From positions 1-13,980 of the forward strand of contig CAZWSE010000087.1 of the NCBI GenBank assembly GCA_964636575.1: a DNA stretch of 13,980 nt. The letters are read 5' to 3'. Every line of letters starts with the position of its first letter. Position 1 is the stretch's first letter. This stretch comes from CAZWSE01 sp964636575. GTDB taxonomy: Bacteria; Pseudomonadota; Alphaproteobacteria; Rhodobacterales; Rhodobacteraceae. The notes below the pieces were generated by a model. The model was not told the DNA's origin. It did not search any database and saw only the letters and a list, made by a program, of their open reading frames with translations. This document shows positions 7,160 through 13,980 of this stretch, in pieces. The translations under genes were made by a program, and so were the position numbers.

Positions 7160-9435
7160 TACTGCTTATCCTTCGCGGCGGGGTCCTCTGGCAGGATTTC
7201 TTGAGCGGCCTGCGTGGCGGCAGCTGAAATTGCGGCCTTGTCTTCTTCGGTCAGGTCAGCCCCGTCCATCGACGGCAAAGCGACGCGGACCTCGCGGCGG
7301 GCGAACTCTAGCCCGTTGGCCTCAAATTCGGCGTTCACGCGGTTGAAGATTTCCTTGCGCAGGGTGAACTGCGTGCCGGGTTTGGCCATGAACTTGCCGC
7401 GAAACACCATGCCGATGTCGTCGATTTCCAGCATCCCTTGGGATTTGAACGGCTGTAGGAAGTCGTCCTTGAACTCGGGCACTTGCAAAAGGTCCTGACC
7501 GATCTTTTTGAATATCTTTTTGACCTTGTTCGGGTCTGTGCCAAACGGCACCGTGAAGCGCAGTTTCATGATCACCCAGTCGCGCGAATAGTTGGTGATC
7601 TTGGGGATTTCGCCGTAAGGGATCGTGTGCACCGGCCCCTTGTGATGGCGCAGTTGCATCGACCGGATCGAGATTTTCTCAACCGTGCCCATGGTGCCTT
7701 CGACGGTGACATATTCGCCCGTGCGAAAGGCGTCATCGATCAGGAAGAAGATGCCTGACACCACGTCTGTGACCAGCTTTTGCGCGCCAAAGCCGATGGC
7801 CAAGCCGACGATACCAGCACCAGCGAGCAGTGGGGTTGTGTCGATCCCTACGTTGCCCAACCCGAGCAACAGAAAGACCACGATGATGGTTGCGCGGCAG
7901 ACGCCCAAGATCAGCGGCAGGACTGTCGACAGGCGCGATCCACCTGCCCCGCCGCCGTCGCCACCGACCTCTTGCGCGTCGGGGTCATAGCCCGCAGCCG
8001 TTTGTTCCGCTGCCAGCTTGCGGTTGATGTAAAGCGAGACCAGTTCATAGAGCAGATAGCCGATGGACATGATGATGAGGAACTCCATCATCGCCGCGGC
8101 AAGGCGCGGGCCAACGCCTGCGGTGGCGATACTTTCGGGGGACATACCCCAGAAATTCGCGATGCTTAGGATGACTATTCCGAAGACGATGACGCGCCCG
8201 ATGCGAATGTAAGACCGCTTGGCCGCCAGATGCGCTCGCTCCGCGACGGGGCCTTCACCGGTCATGGGCGGTGCAAAGTGGCGGACCACCCCACGGATCA
8301 TCGTGTCCATTGCCGGCGCAAAGAGAAGCAAGATCATCGTTTTGTACTGCGGCACAGTGGCCAGAAGTTGGAAGTTTCCATAGCTAGCGACGACATTGAC
8401 CAGCCACCAGACCGCGAAGATCACGGCGATGGCAAAGTAGGGATAGGATCGCGCAATGCGGTCCTCGGTCGGGCTGACGTCGGGGTCACTGCCGCGCATC
8501 ATGGTGATGCAGCCTTCGCGGTAGGTCCACATCACCCATGCCAGATAGACATGCAAAAACGTATTGAGCCAGAACAGCAGCCGCGTTTCCACGTTGGACA
8601 CATCGTGTTGGAGATTGAAGGCTGCAATCGCGCCCGTGAACCCAAGTGCAAGGGCCAAGAAAAAGTTATGTTTGCACAACCCTTTGGCTGTCGGGGTGTC
8701 GACGTTCAAAAGTCTGTATTCTGGATTTTGAGGCGCGAACATAAAGAACGCCATGGCGAGCATCACCCGTGGAAACGCAATCAGATAAGTCACGATCAGA
8801 TCGGCAATAGCTGCGATGTTGTCTGGCAAAATGATTGCACTTACCGCGCGGGCAACGATGAAAAAGATCACAACAGATACCACTTGCGTGGTCAGCCGTT
8901 GTGCCAGCAACTGCCAGACTTCGCGCAGTTGCATATTGTCTGGATCAGCAGGCGGCAGGATGCGCCAGTTCTGGGTCGCACGCCGGAACGCGATTTCGGC
9001 CAATGCCCCCGCCCCGAAGACAACAATCAGATACCCGAACATCTGGATCAGCCCGACAAAGCCGCCGATCCTCTCATAGAAGTTTGAAAACGCGCGGCCT
9101 TGTTCGCTGACCATAAACGGGACACGCCGCACCGATTTGGCGACGTTTTCACCAACGCCAGTCGTCGAGTGATAGAACAGATCCGACAGCCCGACCCCGC
9201 TTTCTGCATCGCTGGTGTCGATCTGGGTATTCAACTGGTCGAGCAGGAGTGACCTGACTTCGCTGTCAGACAGGCGCGAGATCAGGGCATTTGCGGCCTC
9301 GGGCGTTAAGGGGTCCGGCAGGCTTGGGGTGGCCTCCACGGGTGTGGTCCCACCGATTGACATCTGCGCACTGGCGCCTGTGGCGCTGATAAATGCGACG
9401 ATCAGCAGAGCTGCCAGATGTCCTAGAATACGCAT
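7159..9435 (-). CDS. MscS-family mechanosensitive ion channel, large form
   Basis: A 758-residue inner-membrane channel of the MscS family, which opens under membrane tension to release solutes during osmotic downshock. The ATG at 9435 was chosen: it has GGGGG about 6 bases upstream and starts a clean signal peptide (MRILGHLAALLIVAF...ASAQ). An in-frame GTG at 9462 would add 9 residues but has no ribosome binding site. After a periplasmic region (about 25-125) come multiple hydrophobic segments. Then comes the pore-lining helix AGAGIVGLAIGFGAQKLVTD (538-557), the beta-domain motif DDAFRTGEYVTVEG (567-580) with IPYGEIPKITNYSRDW (605-620), and the C-terminal alpha/beta domain. It is much longer than E. 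coli MscS and resembles large forms such as YbiO or MscK in layout. It follows the TRAP permease by 61 bases on the same strand and may share its transcript. The C-terminal tail is charged and Ala-rich. Confidence 0.92.
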   Translation of the reverse strand: MRILGHLAALLIVAFISATGASAQMSIGGTTPVEATPSLPDPLTPEAANALISRLSDSEVRSLLLDQLNTQIDTSDAESGVGLSDLFYHSTTGVGENVAKSVRRVPFMVSEQGRAFSNFYERIGGFVGLIQMFGYLIVVFGAGALAEIAFRRATQNWRILPPADPDNMQLREVWQLLAQRLTTQVVSVVIFFIVARAVSAIILPDNIAAIADLIVTYLIAFPRVMLAMAFFMFAPQNPEYRLLNVDTPTAKGLCKHNFFLALALGFTGAIAAFNLQHDVSNVETRLLFWLNTFLHVYLAWVMWTYREGCITMMRGSDPDVSPTEDRIARSYPYFAIAVIFAVWWLVNVVASYGNFQLLATVPQYKTMILLLFAPAMDTMIRGVVRHFAPPMTGEGPVAERAHLAAKRSYIRIGRVIVFGIVILSIANFWGMSPESIATAGVGPRLAAAMMEFLIIMSIGYLLYELVSLYINRKLAAEQTAAGYDPDAQEVGGDGGGAGGSRLSTVLPLILGVCRATIIVVFLLLGLGNVGIDTTPLLAGAGIVGLAIGFGAQKLVTDVVSGIFFLIDDAFRTGEYVTVEGTMGTVEKISIRSMQLRHHKGPVHTIPYGEIPKITNYSRDWVIMKLRFTVPFGTDPNKVKKIFKKIGQDLLQVPEFKDDFLQPFKSQGMLEIDDIGMVFRGKFMAKPGTQFTLRKEIFNRVNAEFEANGLEFARREVRVALPSMDGADLTEEDKAAISAAATQAAQEILPEDPAAKDKQ

Positions 9436-9496
9436 GAGATGCCCCCGAATAGTCCGCGGCACGCAGCGTGGAAGGATTCACCCTCAGGTTCAATAC

Positions 9497-10988
9497 TTAA
9501 ATCGGATTTGTCCCCACCTGATTGCGTGGTCCCGCCGCACGCGCAGTCCAGAAAATGACGCCGAGCACGACGACGGCCCCCCCAACATTGGCGAGCGTTG
9601 CCAAAGGCCAATAGGCCCCGACGGCCCCCAGAACGAGCAAAGGCGCTGTTACCAACCCGATCGGTCCTTCCGCATACCACTGGATCAGCGCATTGGTGGC
9701 ATAGATGCCAAACAGCGCAAAAAACCCGATCTGTGCGACCTCAAGGAAATCGCCCGAGATCAGCGGCGTATAGGCAAAAAGCAGCGGCACGATGTAGAGG
9801 CCCTTTGCGATTTTCCAGCTTTCAAACCCTGTCGCCATGGGCCGAGACCCCGCGATGCCTGCCGCCACGAAGGCCGCCAGACAGACCGGAGGGGTCACAT
9901 TGGAATCCTGACTGAGCCAGAAGATGATCAGGTGCGCGGTCAGCAGAAAGGTCGTTTGCAAGGACGCGTCGACCATAACAGGCCGGATGGTCACGGCGAT
10001 TTCGAAGGGGATGTTGCGCACCAGCTCCCAGGCTTCGGCTTTGGTCATGCCTTCGGCCACTTGGGCAGCGAGCGGATGATCCACCAGAAAGAACAGCGCC
10101 GAATGGCTTGGGTCACTGACCCCTGTGATCAACTGTTCCACAATCACACCATCGGCCATCAATCCTGCCAAAGCAGGTGCGGTCAGGATGGCGAGGATAA
10201 TATAAGCCGCCGTTACAGGCAGCCCCATCCCAAGCACCAAAGACGCAATCGCAATCAACACAATCGCCAGCGCCAAGGACCCTTGTGACCACTGTGCAAT
10301 CATCAATGAGAACCCGTTGCCGACCCCGCTGGTGACAATCGCGTTGTTCATGATCCCGATGGCAGTCAGCAAAATGGCGGTCATGATCGCCGACCGGATG
10401 CCCGTGATCAACGCCTCTGCAATGCGCGTTGGGCCCATGTTGACCGGTTTGAACATGCCGCTTCGGTCGATCCGCGCCAGCAGGCTTGTCGCCCAAGAGG
10501 TCAGCACCAAGGCCACAATCGCCCAGCAGGCCGCATAGGANNNNNNNNNNNNNNNNNNNNNNNNNNNNNNNNNNNNNNNNNNNNNNNNNNNNNNNNNNNN
10601 NNNNNNNNNNNNNNNNNNNNNNNNNNNNNNNNNNNNNNNNCCCCGTCACAGCCAAGGAGCGTGCATAAAGATCGGATTCCGCACTTGCGACCCAAAGGGC
10701 AGCCGCTGCAATTGAAAGCCCGTAGGTGACATCAATGGCCCAGGCCCAAGCCGTGTTGGACCGTGCCCCCCAAGGGCTGAGTGTGACCGCGGCCAAAAAG
10801 GCAAACCCCGCGAAATGGATCGCGTTTTGCCAAAGCCCGGGCTCGGTCAGGTAGACGTTTGTGGCGACGTGCCAAAGCGCGAACACCAGCGCGAAGCCTG
10901 CAATGATGTAGTGCGGCCCAAACCCGCCTCTTGGTACCGACAGCAAATCGCTGCGGGACAGTTGTGTTGTGTCTTCTACCTGTGTCAT
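9497..10988 (-). CDS. TRAP transporter fused permease (4TM/12TM type), interrupted by an assembly gap
   Basis: Membrane component of a TAXI-type TRAP transporter, in which the small DctQ-like and large DctM-like subunits are fused. The N-terminal part (116 codons, 10988-10641; start MTQVEDTTQL, AAAGGGG site upstream) has several hydrophobic helices. The C-terminal part (10540-9497, 347 codons) has the large-subunit signatures RIAEALITG, GMGLPVTAAYIILA, VSDPSHSA and SNVTPPVCLAAFVAAGIAG. The run of 100 N falls between them. Both flanks end on codon boundaries of one continuous reading, so the true gap should be a multiple of three; 100 is not, hence the apparent frameshift. Only 463 codons are visible, while fused permeases usually exceed 600, so much of the middle of the protein is missing from the assembly. 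It sits between its binding protein and the channel gene. Whether the gene is intact cannot be shown. Confidence 0.88.
10541..10640. other. Assembly gap: run of exactly 100 N
   Basis: One hundred undetermined bases inside the fused TRAP permease gene. A round 100 is the usual placeholder for a scaffold join of unknown length. From the missing part of the permease the real gap is probably several hundred bases (inference). Predictions that cross it are not reliable, because 100 shifts the reading frame. Confidence 0.97.
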
Positions 10989-11009
10989 CGCCCCACCCCT
11001 TTGACGTGA

Positions 11010-11036
11010 AAAGGGACGCCAGACGGGCGCCCCTTT
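11010..11036 (-). promoter_or_regulatory. Hairpin between the TAXI binding-protein gene and the TRAP permease gene
   Basis: On the transcribed minus strand AAAGGGGCGCC (11036-11026) pairs with GGCGTCCCTTT (11020-11010) over 11 bp, including one G-U pair, around a 5-base loop. The right arm runs into TTTT. It begins 16 bases after the binding-protein stop codon and ends 21 bases before the permease start. It may be a leaky terminator or a 3' messenger stabiliser giving more binding protein than permease. The role is inferred from position. Confidence 0.6.
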
Positions 11037-11052
11037 GCAGTTTTAACGCTGA

Positions 11053-12045
11053 TCAGTTGGCGATCAGGTTCGCTGGAATATCCAAGCCGACTTCTTTGTA
11101 GTAGCGCGCCGCACCGGGGTGCAGAGGTGCTGGCAGACCAGCCATGGCCTTTTCAACGGCCATCGCTTTGGTCGCGGGGTGGATCGCCTGCAAGAAAGGC
11201 AGGTTTTCGTACATGGTCTTGGTCAGCAGATAGACGTGTTCTTCATCGACGCTGGCGTTCACGGCCAGAAAGTTTGGCTGCGCGATAGTGTTCACGTCCT
11301 TGGCCTGCCCGGGGTACGTGCCTGCTGCGATTGTATATGGAACCCAAAGGTTGCGGCCACCATCCATTGCGCCCGCTTGATCGGCGGTCACGTCCAGAAT
11401 GGTGAATTTGCCTTCGTTTGAGGCCATCAGCTTGGTGATCGCACCTGTGGGTGGACCCGATGGAATACCTGCGGCCACGGCTTGTCCGTTGGCCAGCGCA
11501 TCAGCTGTCGGGCCGTAGCCTGCGTCAACCAATGTGAAGTCTTCCAGCGTCAGACCAAGCCCCGACAGGAGCACTTTGTTTGATCCGATGGTGCCTGAGT
11601 TTTGACGCCCCATGCCAACGGACATGCCCTTAACGGACATCAAGTCCTCAACCGTGCCTGTCGTTGCCTTGTCGGCAGCCATGACGAATTGTTCAACGTT
11701 TTGCCAAAGCATGGTGACCGAGCGCAGGTTTTCCTGTGGCTCGCTTACAGGGCCGGTGCCTGTCACAGCATAAGACCCGAAGAGACCTTGTAAAATGGCG
11801 AAATCAGCGGTGCCTGCGGACAGGGCCTGCACGTTTGCGCCCGAACCAGCGGAGTTCACGGCCGTCAGCGAGAACTTCTGCTTGGGCAGCAGTTTCACTT
11901 TCGACAATGTGGAAATGGCAGTGCCAACCGGATGATAAGTGCCGCCGGTAGAGGCTGTGCTAAGCACATAGTCTTCGCCTTCTGCAAAAGCTGCGCCGGA
12001 CGTGACAAGGCTGGCACCCAATGCGAGTGCTTTCAAAAATTTCAT
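11053..12045 (-). CDS. TRAP transporter periplasmic binding protein, TAXI family
   Basis: A 330-residue secreted solute-binding protein of the TAXI (TRAP-associated extracytoplasmic immunogenic) family, which delivers ligand to the fused TRAP permease encoded next. The signal peptide is MKFLKALALGASLVTSGAAFA with a likely cut after residue 21. The mature start carries the family motif STASTGGTYHPVGTAIS (29-45). It is followed by AGSGANVQALSAGTADFAI, MGRQNSGTIGSNKVL and DAGYGPTADALANGQAVAA, all at expected places. An excellent GGGAGGA site precedes the ATG at 12045. No lipobox Cys is present, so it should be a free periplasmic protein. Ligands of TAXI proteins are mostly unknown; glutamate/glutamine and some dicarboxylates are reported for a few. 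The two-component genes upstream on the same strand are the likely regulators. Confidence 0.95.
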   Translation of the reverse strand: MKFLKALALGASLVTSGAAFAEGEDYVLSTASTGGTYHPVGTAISTLSKVKLLPKQKFSLTAVNSAGSGANVQALSAGTADFAILQGLFGSYAVTGTGPVSEPQENLRSVTMLWQNVEQFVMAADKATTGTVEDLMSVKGMSVGMGRQNSGTIGSNKVLLSGLGLTLEDFTLVDAGYGPTADALANGQAVAAGIPSGPPTGAITKLMASNEGKFTILDVTADQAGAMDGGRNLWVPYTIAAGTYPGQAKDVNTIAQPNFLAVNASVDEEHVYLLTKTMYENLPFLQAIHPATKAMAVEKAMAGLPAPLHPGAARYYKEVGLDIPANLIAN

Positions 12046-12117
12046 GGTGTTCCTCCCAGAATCTGAAGCCGAAATGGCTTGGCTCGTTCATGGGGGATGC
12101 GCAAAACCGGCGATATG

Positions 12118-12152
12118 AAACAAAACGCAGGTTACCCGAAAAATGGCCTGCG
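12118..12152 (-). terminator. Probable intrinsic terminator after the response regulator gene
   Basis: On the minus strand CGCAGG (12152-12147) pairs with CCTGCG (12131-12126), with a 15-base loop, and the stem is followed directly by TTTTGTTT (12125-12118). It lies 17 bases past the regulator stop codon. The 6-bp stem and wide loop are modest, but the T tract is good. If real, it separates the sensor-regulator transcript from the TAXI-TRAP genes, which would then have their own promoter in the short space before 12045. Confidence 0.5.
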
Positions 12153-12169
12153 GGTTTCCGCATAAGGCG

Positions 12170-13507
12170 TCACGGCTTCAGCAAGGCGTCCTTATCAAGG
12201 CCCAGTTTGACGATCTTTTCGTTAAGCGTGCGCCGACCGATACCCAAGGTCGCAGCCACGTCATCCATGCGCCCGCCCTGTTCCTGGATCGCACGACCAA
12301 TCAATTCCCGCTCAAACGAGGCCACGGCTTCGCGCAGGGTTCCCGGAAAGGTCTGCGACGGAGTTTGACGGTCGATGGCTTGCCGCACCGACCCGCCGCC
12401 GCGCCGTTCTGCCAGAATGCGCCGCTCTGCCACGCCTTGCAGTTCGCGCACGTTGCCAGGCCATTCATGGGCCATAAGCGCCGAGATATCATCGTTGGTC
12501 AGCTTGGGTGCGGCCTGTTCGTAAAGCTTGCTAAAGTGGTCCGAGTAATGCCGAAACAACAACAGCACATCATCGCCGCGCTGCGCGAGACTGGGCAGTT
12601 CGATCACAAGCGTATTCAGCCGGTACATCAGGTCTTCGCGGAAGGTGCCCTGATCGACCTGCTGTTCGATCTGACCTGTCGCGGCACTGATCACGCGCAG
12701 GTCGACCGATTGCATCTGAGACTCTCCGATGCGTTGGTATTGCTTGGTCTCAATCGCACGAATGAACTTCGCTTGGGTCTCAAGCGGCATTGATCCAAGC
12801 TCATCCAGAAACAGGGTGCCGCCGCTGGCCGCACTCATGATGCCACTGGGGTTTTGGGTGGTGCCAAAGACGGTTTCTTCAAAACGGTCGGGCGGGATGG
12901 CTGCGCAGTTGACAGGGACAAAAGGGGCCAGCCTGCGCGCGCCCAAATCATGCAAGGCCCGCGCGACCAGCTCTTTTCCGGTCCCCGTGTCACCAAGGAT
13001 CATGACGTTGGTTTTGCTTTGCGCGAAATCAAACACCAGATCGCGGACAGCCACGATTTGATCGTTGGTTCCGATCAAAAGGCGTTCCAGATCGGTCAGT
13101 TCTGCCAGCCGGTCCTGCAACAGATCGGTGTTGTCCATCAACTGCTTCATGCGGATCGCGTTTTTGAGAATGCCGAGCAAACGACGCGGCTCAAACGGCT
13201 TTTCGACAAAGCTGTAAGCCCCTTCCTGAAGCGCGTTGACCGCCATTGGAATATCCCCATGTGCCGAAATCAAAATAACCGGCACGCGGCTGGCATCACG
13301 CACTTTTTGCTGAAACTCCAACCCGTCCATTTCGGGCATGCGCACGTCGCTGAGAATAACATCAGGGCCATAGCTGTTCAAAAGTGCCAAACCTTCGGCT
13401 GCACTTTTGGCGACCTGCGTGTCATGGCCTGCACTGTCCAGCAAATGCGCCAGCGACACCCGCATTTCGTGATCATCGTCGACAATCAAAACCCGTGCTT
13501 TGTTCAT
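12170..13507 (-). CDS. NtrC/DctD-type response regulator lacking the GAFTGA loop
   Basis: A 445-residue, three-domain regulator. The receiver domain (about 1-120) has acidic residues 10-12, the phospho-acceptor Asp54 (LSDVRMPEMDG), Ser81 and Lys103. The AAA+ domain (about 145-370) has Walker A GDTGTGKE (172-179), Walker B GGTLFLDE (229-236), FREDLMYRLN (289-298) and WPGNVREL (349-356). A Fis-type helix-turn-helix ends the protein (VAATLGIGRRTLNEKIVKLGL, about 417-437). The odd point is the L1 loop: where sigma-54 activators read ELFGHxxGAFTGA, this protein reads VFGTTQNPSGIMSAAS and is about 8 residues shorter. The sensor I Asn is also replaced (AATGQ). It may therefore not activate sigma-54 polymerase; Rhodobacter capsulatus NtrC lacks GAFTGA and works with the housekeeping sigma factor. 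Its start overlaps the kinase stop by 4 bp (ATGA), with a GGAGA site upstream. Confidence 0.93.
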   Translation of the reverse strand: MNKARVLIVDDDHEMRVSLAHLLDSAGHDTQVAKSAAEGLALLNSYGPDVILSDVRMPEMDGLEFQQKVRDASRVPVILISAHGDIPMAVNALQEGAYSFVEKPFEPRRLLGILKNAIRMKQLMDNTDLLQDRLAELTDLERLLIGTNDQIVAVRDLVFDFAQSKTNVMILGDTGTGKELVARALHDLGARRLAPFVPVNCAAIPPDRFEETVFGTTQNPSGIMSAASGGTLFLDELGSMPLETQAKFIRAIETKQYQRIGESQMQSVDLRVISAATGQIEQQVDQGTFREDLMYRLNTLVIELPSLAQRGDDVLLLFRHYSDHFSKLYEQAAPKLTNDDISALMAHEWPGNVRELQGVAERRILAERRGGGSVRQAIDRQTPSQTFPGTLREAVASFERELIGRAIQEQGGRMDDVAATLGIGRRTLNEKIVKLGLDKDALLKP

Positions 13508-13980
13508 GTCGTGTCTCCGGCCCGCTCAAGCGGCAATGTGATAATAAATTCAGCCCCTTGCGACACGGAGCCAAGGTGCAGATCGCCCCCGTGGTCCTTG
13601 ATAATCTCCGTCGCAATCGCCAGCCCCAAGCCCATCCCAACACCTGACGGCTTGGTGCTGAAGAACGGTTCTTGAAGCTCGGACAGGCTGGTGCCCGCGG
13701 TGCCAGGGCCATTGTCTGCCACGCGGATTTCAACCGATGCAGGGCCAGTGGTGACCCCGATCCTTATTTGGGGATCATCGGTATATTCCATCGCTTGCAT
13801 CGCGTTCTTGAGCAGATTGGTGAAGACCTGCTCAAGCTGGACCTTATGGGCATGAAGTAAGACGGGTGTATCAATTGGTGTGCTGTACAAAGCAATCTTG
13901 GCCGCTGCAATTTCCGGTGCCAGTAGCTTGACGGTGTCATCCAAGACCGTGCCCAGATCTACAGTCGCCTTCGGCTCTTC
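13504..13980 (-). CDS. Sensor histidine kinase, C-terminal catalytic domain only (DctB-like)
   Basis: The last 158 codons of a sensor kinase; the gene continues past the right edge, so its sensing domain, membrane segments and phospho-acceptor histidine are not visible. The ATP-binding domain is complete: N box QVFTNLLKNAMQAM, G1 box VADNGPG, F box EPFFSTKPSG and G2 box GMGLGLAIATEIIKDHGG. The FFSTKP form and the neighbouring regulator type fit the DctB/NtrB-like kinases that control carboxylate uptake. It overlaps the response regulator gene by 4 bp, so the two are translationally coupled partners. The reading frame is open to the edge with no start signal that would mark a short protein. 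Confidence 0.92.
   Translation of the reverse strand, partial: EEPKATVDLGTVLDDTVKLLAPEIAAAKIALYSTPIDTPVLLHAHKVQLEQVFTNLLKNAMQAMEYTDDPQIRIGVTTGPASVEIRVADNGPGTAGTSLSELQEPFFSTKPSGVGMGLGLAIATEIIKDHGGDLHLGSVSQGAEFIITLPLERAGDTT

Noticed and set aside
8230..9087. A 285-codon plus-strand open frame opposite the MscS-family gene
   Set aside because: Antisense shadow: highly charged His/Arg/Asp/Gln-rich translation without a domain, while the opposite strand encodes a clear channel.
9215..10288. A 357-codon plus-strand open frame opposite the TRAP permease and channel genes
   Set aside because: It spans the antisense of two real genes and their intergenic space, with low-complexity Arg/Gln/His-rich translation and no family signature.
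10113..10640. An apparent minus-strand continuation of the permease frame through the N run
   Set aside because: The Cys/Gly/His-rich translation after the N run is out of frame, an artefact of using 100 N as a placeholder; the true frame resumes at 10540 and ends at 9497.
12066..12080. AAGCC-GAAAT-GGCTT small stem in the TAXI leader as a riboswitch or attenuator
   Set aside because: A 5-bp stem in a leader of this length is too common to support a regulatory RNA, and no known riboswitch core was recognised.
12046..12169. A sigma-54 (-24/-12) promoter upstream of the TAXI gene
   Set aside because: I looked for GG-N10-GC in a TGGCAC-N5-TTGCA context on the minus strand and saw no acceptable match; this is a by-eye search only.
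12854..13675. A 273-codon plus-strand open frame opposite the response regulator and kinase
   Set aside because: Antisense to strongly conserved domains, crossing the 4-bp overlap of two genes; no recognisable motif.
1..13980. CRISPR arrays, tRNA or rRNA genes, insertion sequences, attachment sites
   Set aside because: No regularly spaced repeats, no cloverleaf or rRNA-like segments, and no transposase or integrase motifs were seen on either strand.

Overview
The window looks like a chromosomal solute-uptake and catabolism locus from a marine alphaproteobacterium, most likely a member of the Rhodobacterales (Roseobacter group). This rests on the moderately high GC content, the style of the proteins, and the combination of a tripartite tricarboxylate-type transporter (TTT), a TAXI-type TRAP transporter, a class III aminotransferase and a DctB/DctD-like two-component system. 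The taxonomic call is inference, since there is no rRNA or tRNA here. No mobile element, CRISPR array or prophage gene was seen.

Left part (1-4840, minus strand): the first 18 codons of an unidentified gene run off the left edge, followed by about 440 bases with no convincing gene. Then comes a compact operon, transcribed right to left: a periplasmic binding protein (TctC/Bug family), a small membrane subunit (TctB), a large membrane subunit (TctA) and a Tm-1-like/UPF0261 protein. A perfect 12-bp inverted repeat lies between the binding-protein gene and the tctB-type gene. Centre (4841-7150, plus strand): a 121-bp divergent promoter region with direct and inverted repeats separates this operon from an IclR-type regulator followed at once by a class III (omega-type) aminotransferase. 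The simplest reading is that the IclR protein controls both arms: the TTT system imports an organic acid or amine-bearing acid, and the aminotransferase and UPF0261 protein act on it or its products. The substrate cannot be read from the sequence.

Right part (7159-13980, minus strand): transcribed right to left, the end of a DctB-like histidine kinase overlaps by 4 bp the start of an NtrC/DctD-type response regulator. Next come a probable terminator, a TAXI-family TRAP binding protein, a hairpin, a fused TRAP permease and an MscS-family mechanosensitive channel. The permease is broken by a run of exactly 100 N, an assembly gap that must hide several hundred bases of real sequence. The channel gene converges on the aminotransferase gene with 8 bp between their stop codons.

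The most notable points are: a response regulator with intact Walker A and Walker B motifs but no GAFTGA sigma-54 contact loop; hairpins after both binding-protein genes, placed to set binding protein above permease expression; a TTT-UPF0261-aminotransferase-IclR set that looks like an undescribed catabolic unit; and a mechanosensitive channel directly behind a TRAP importer. I found no clearly new type of system; these are the best leads.
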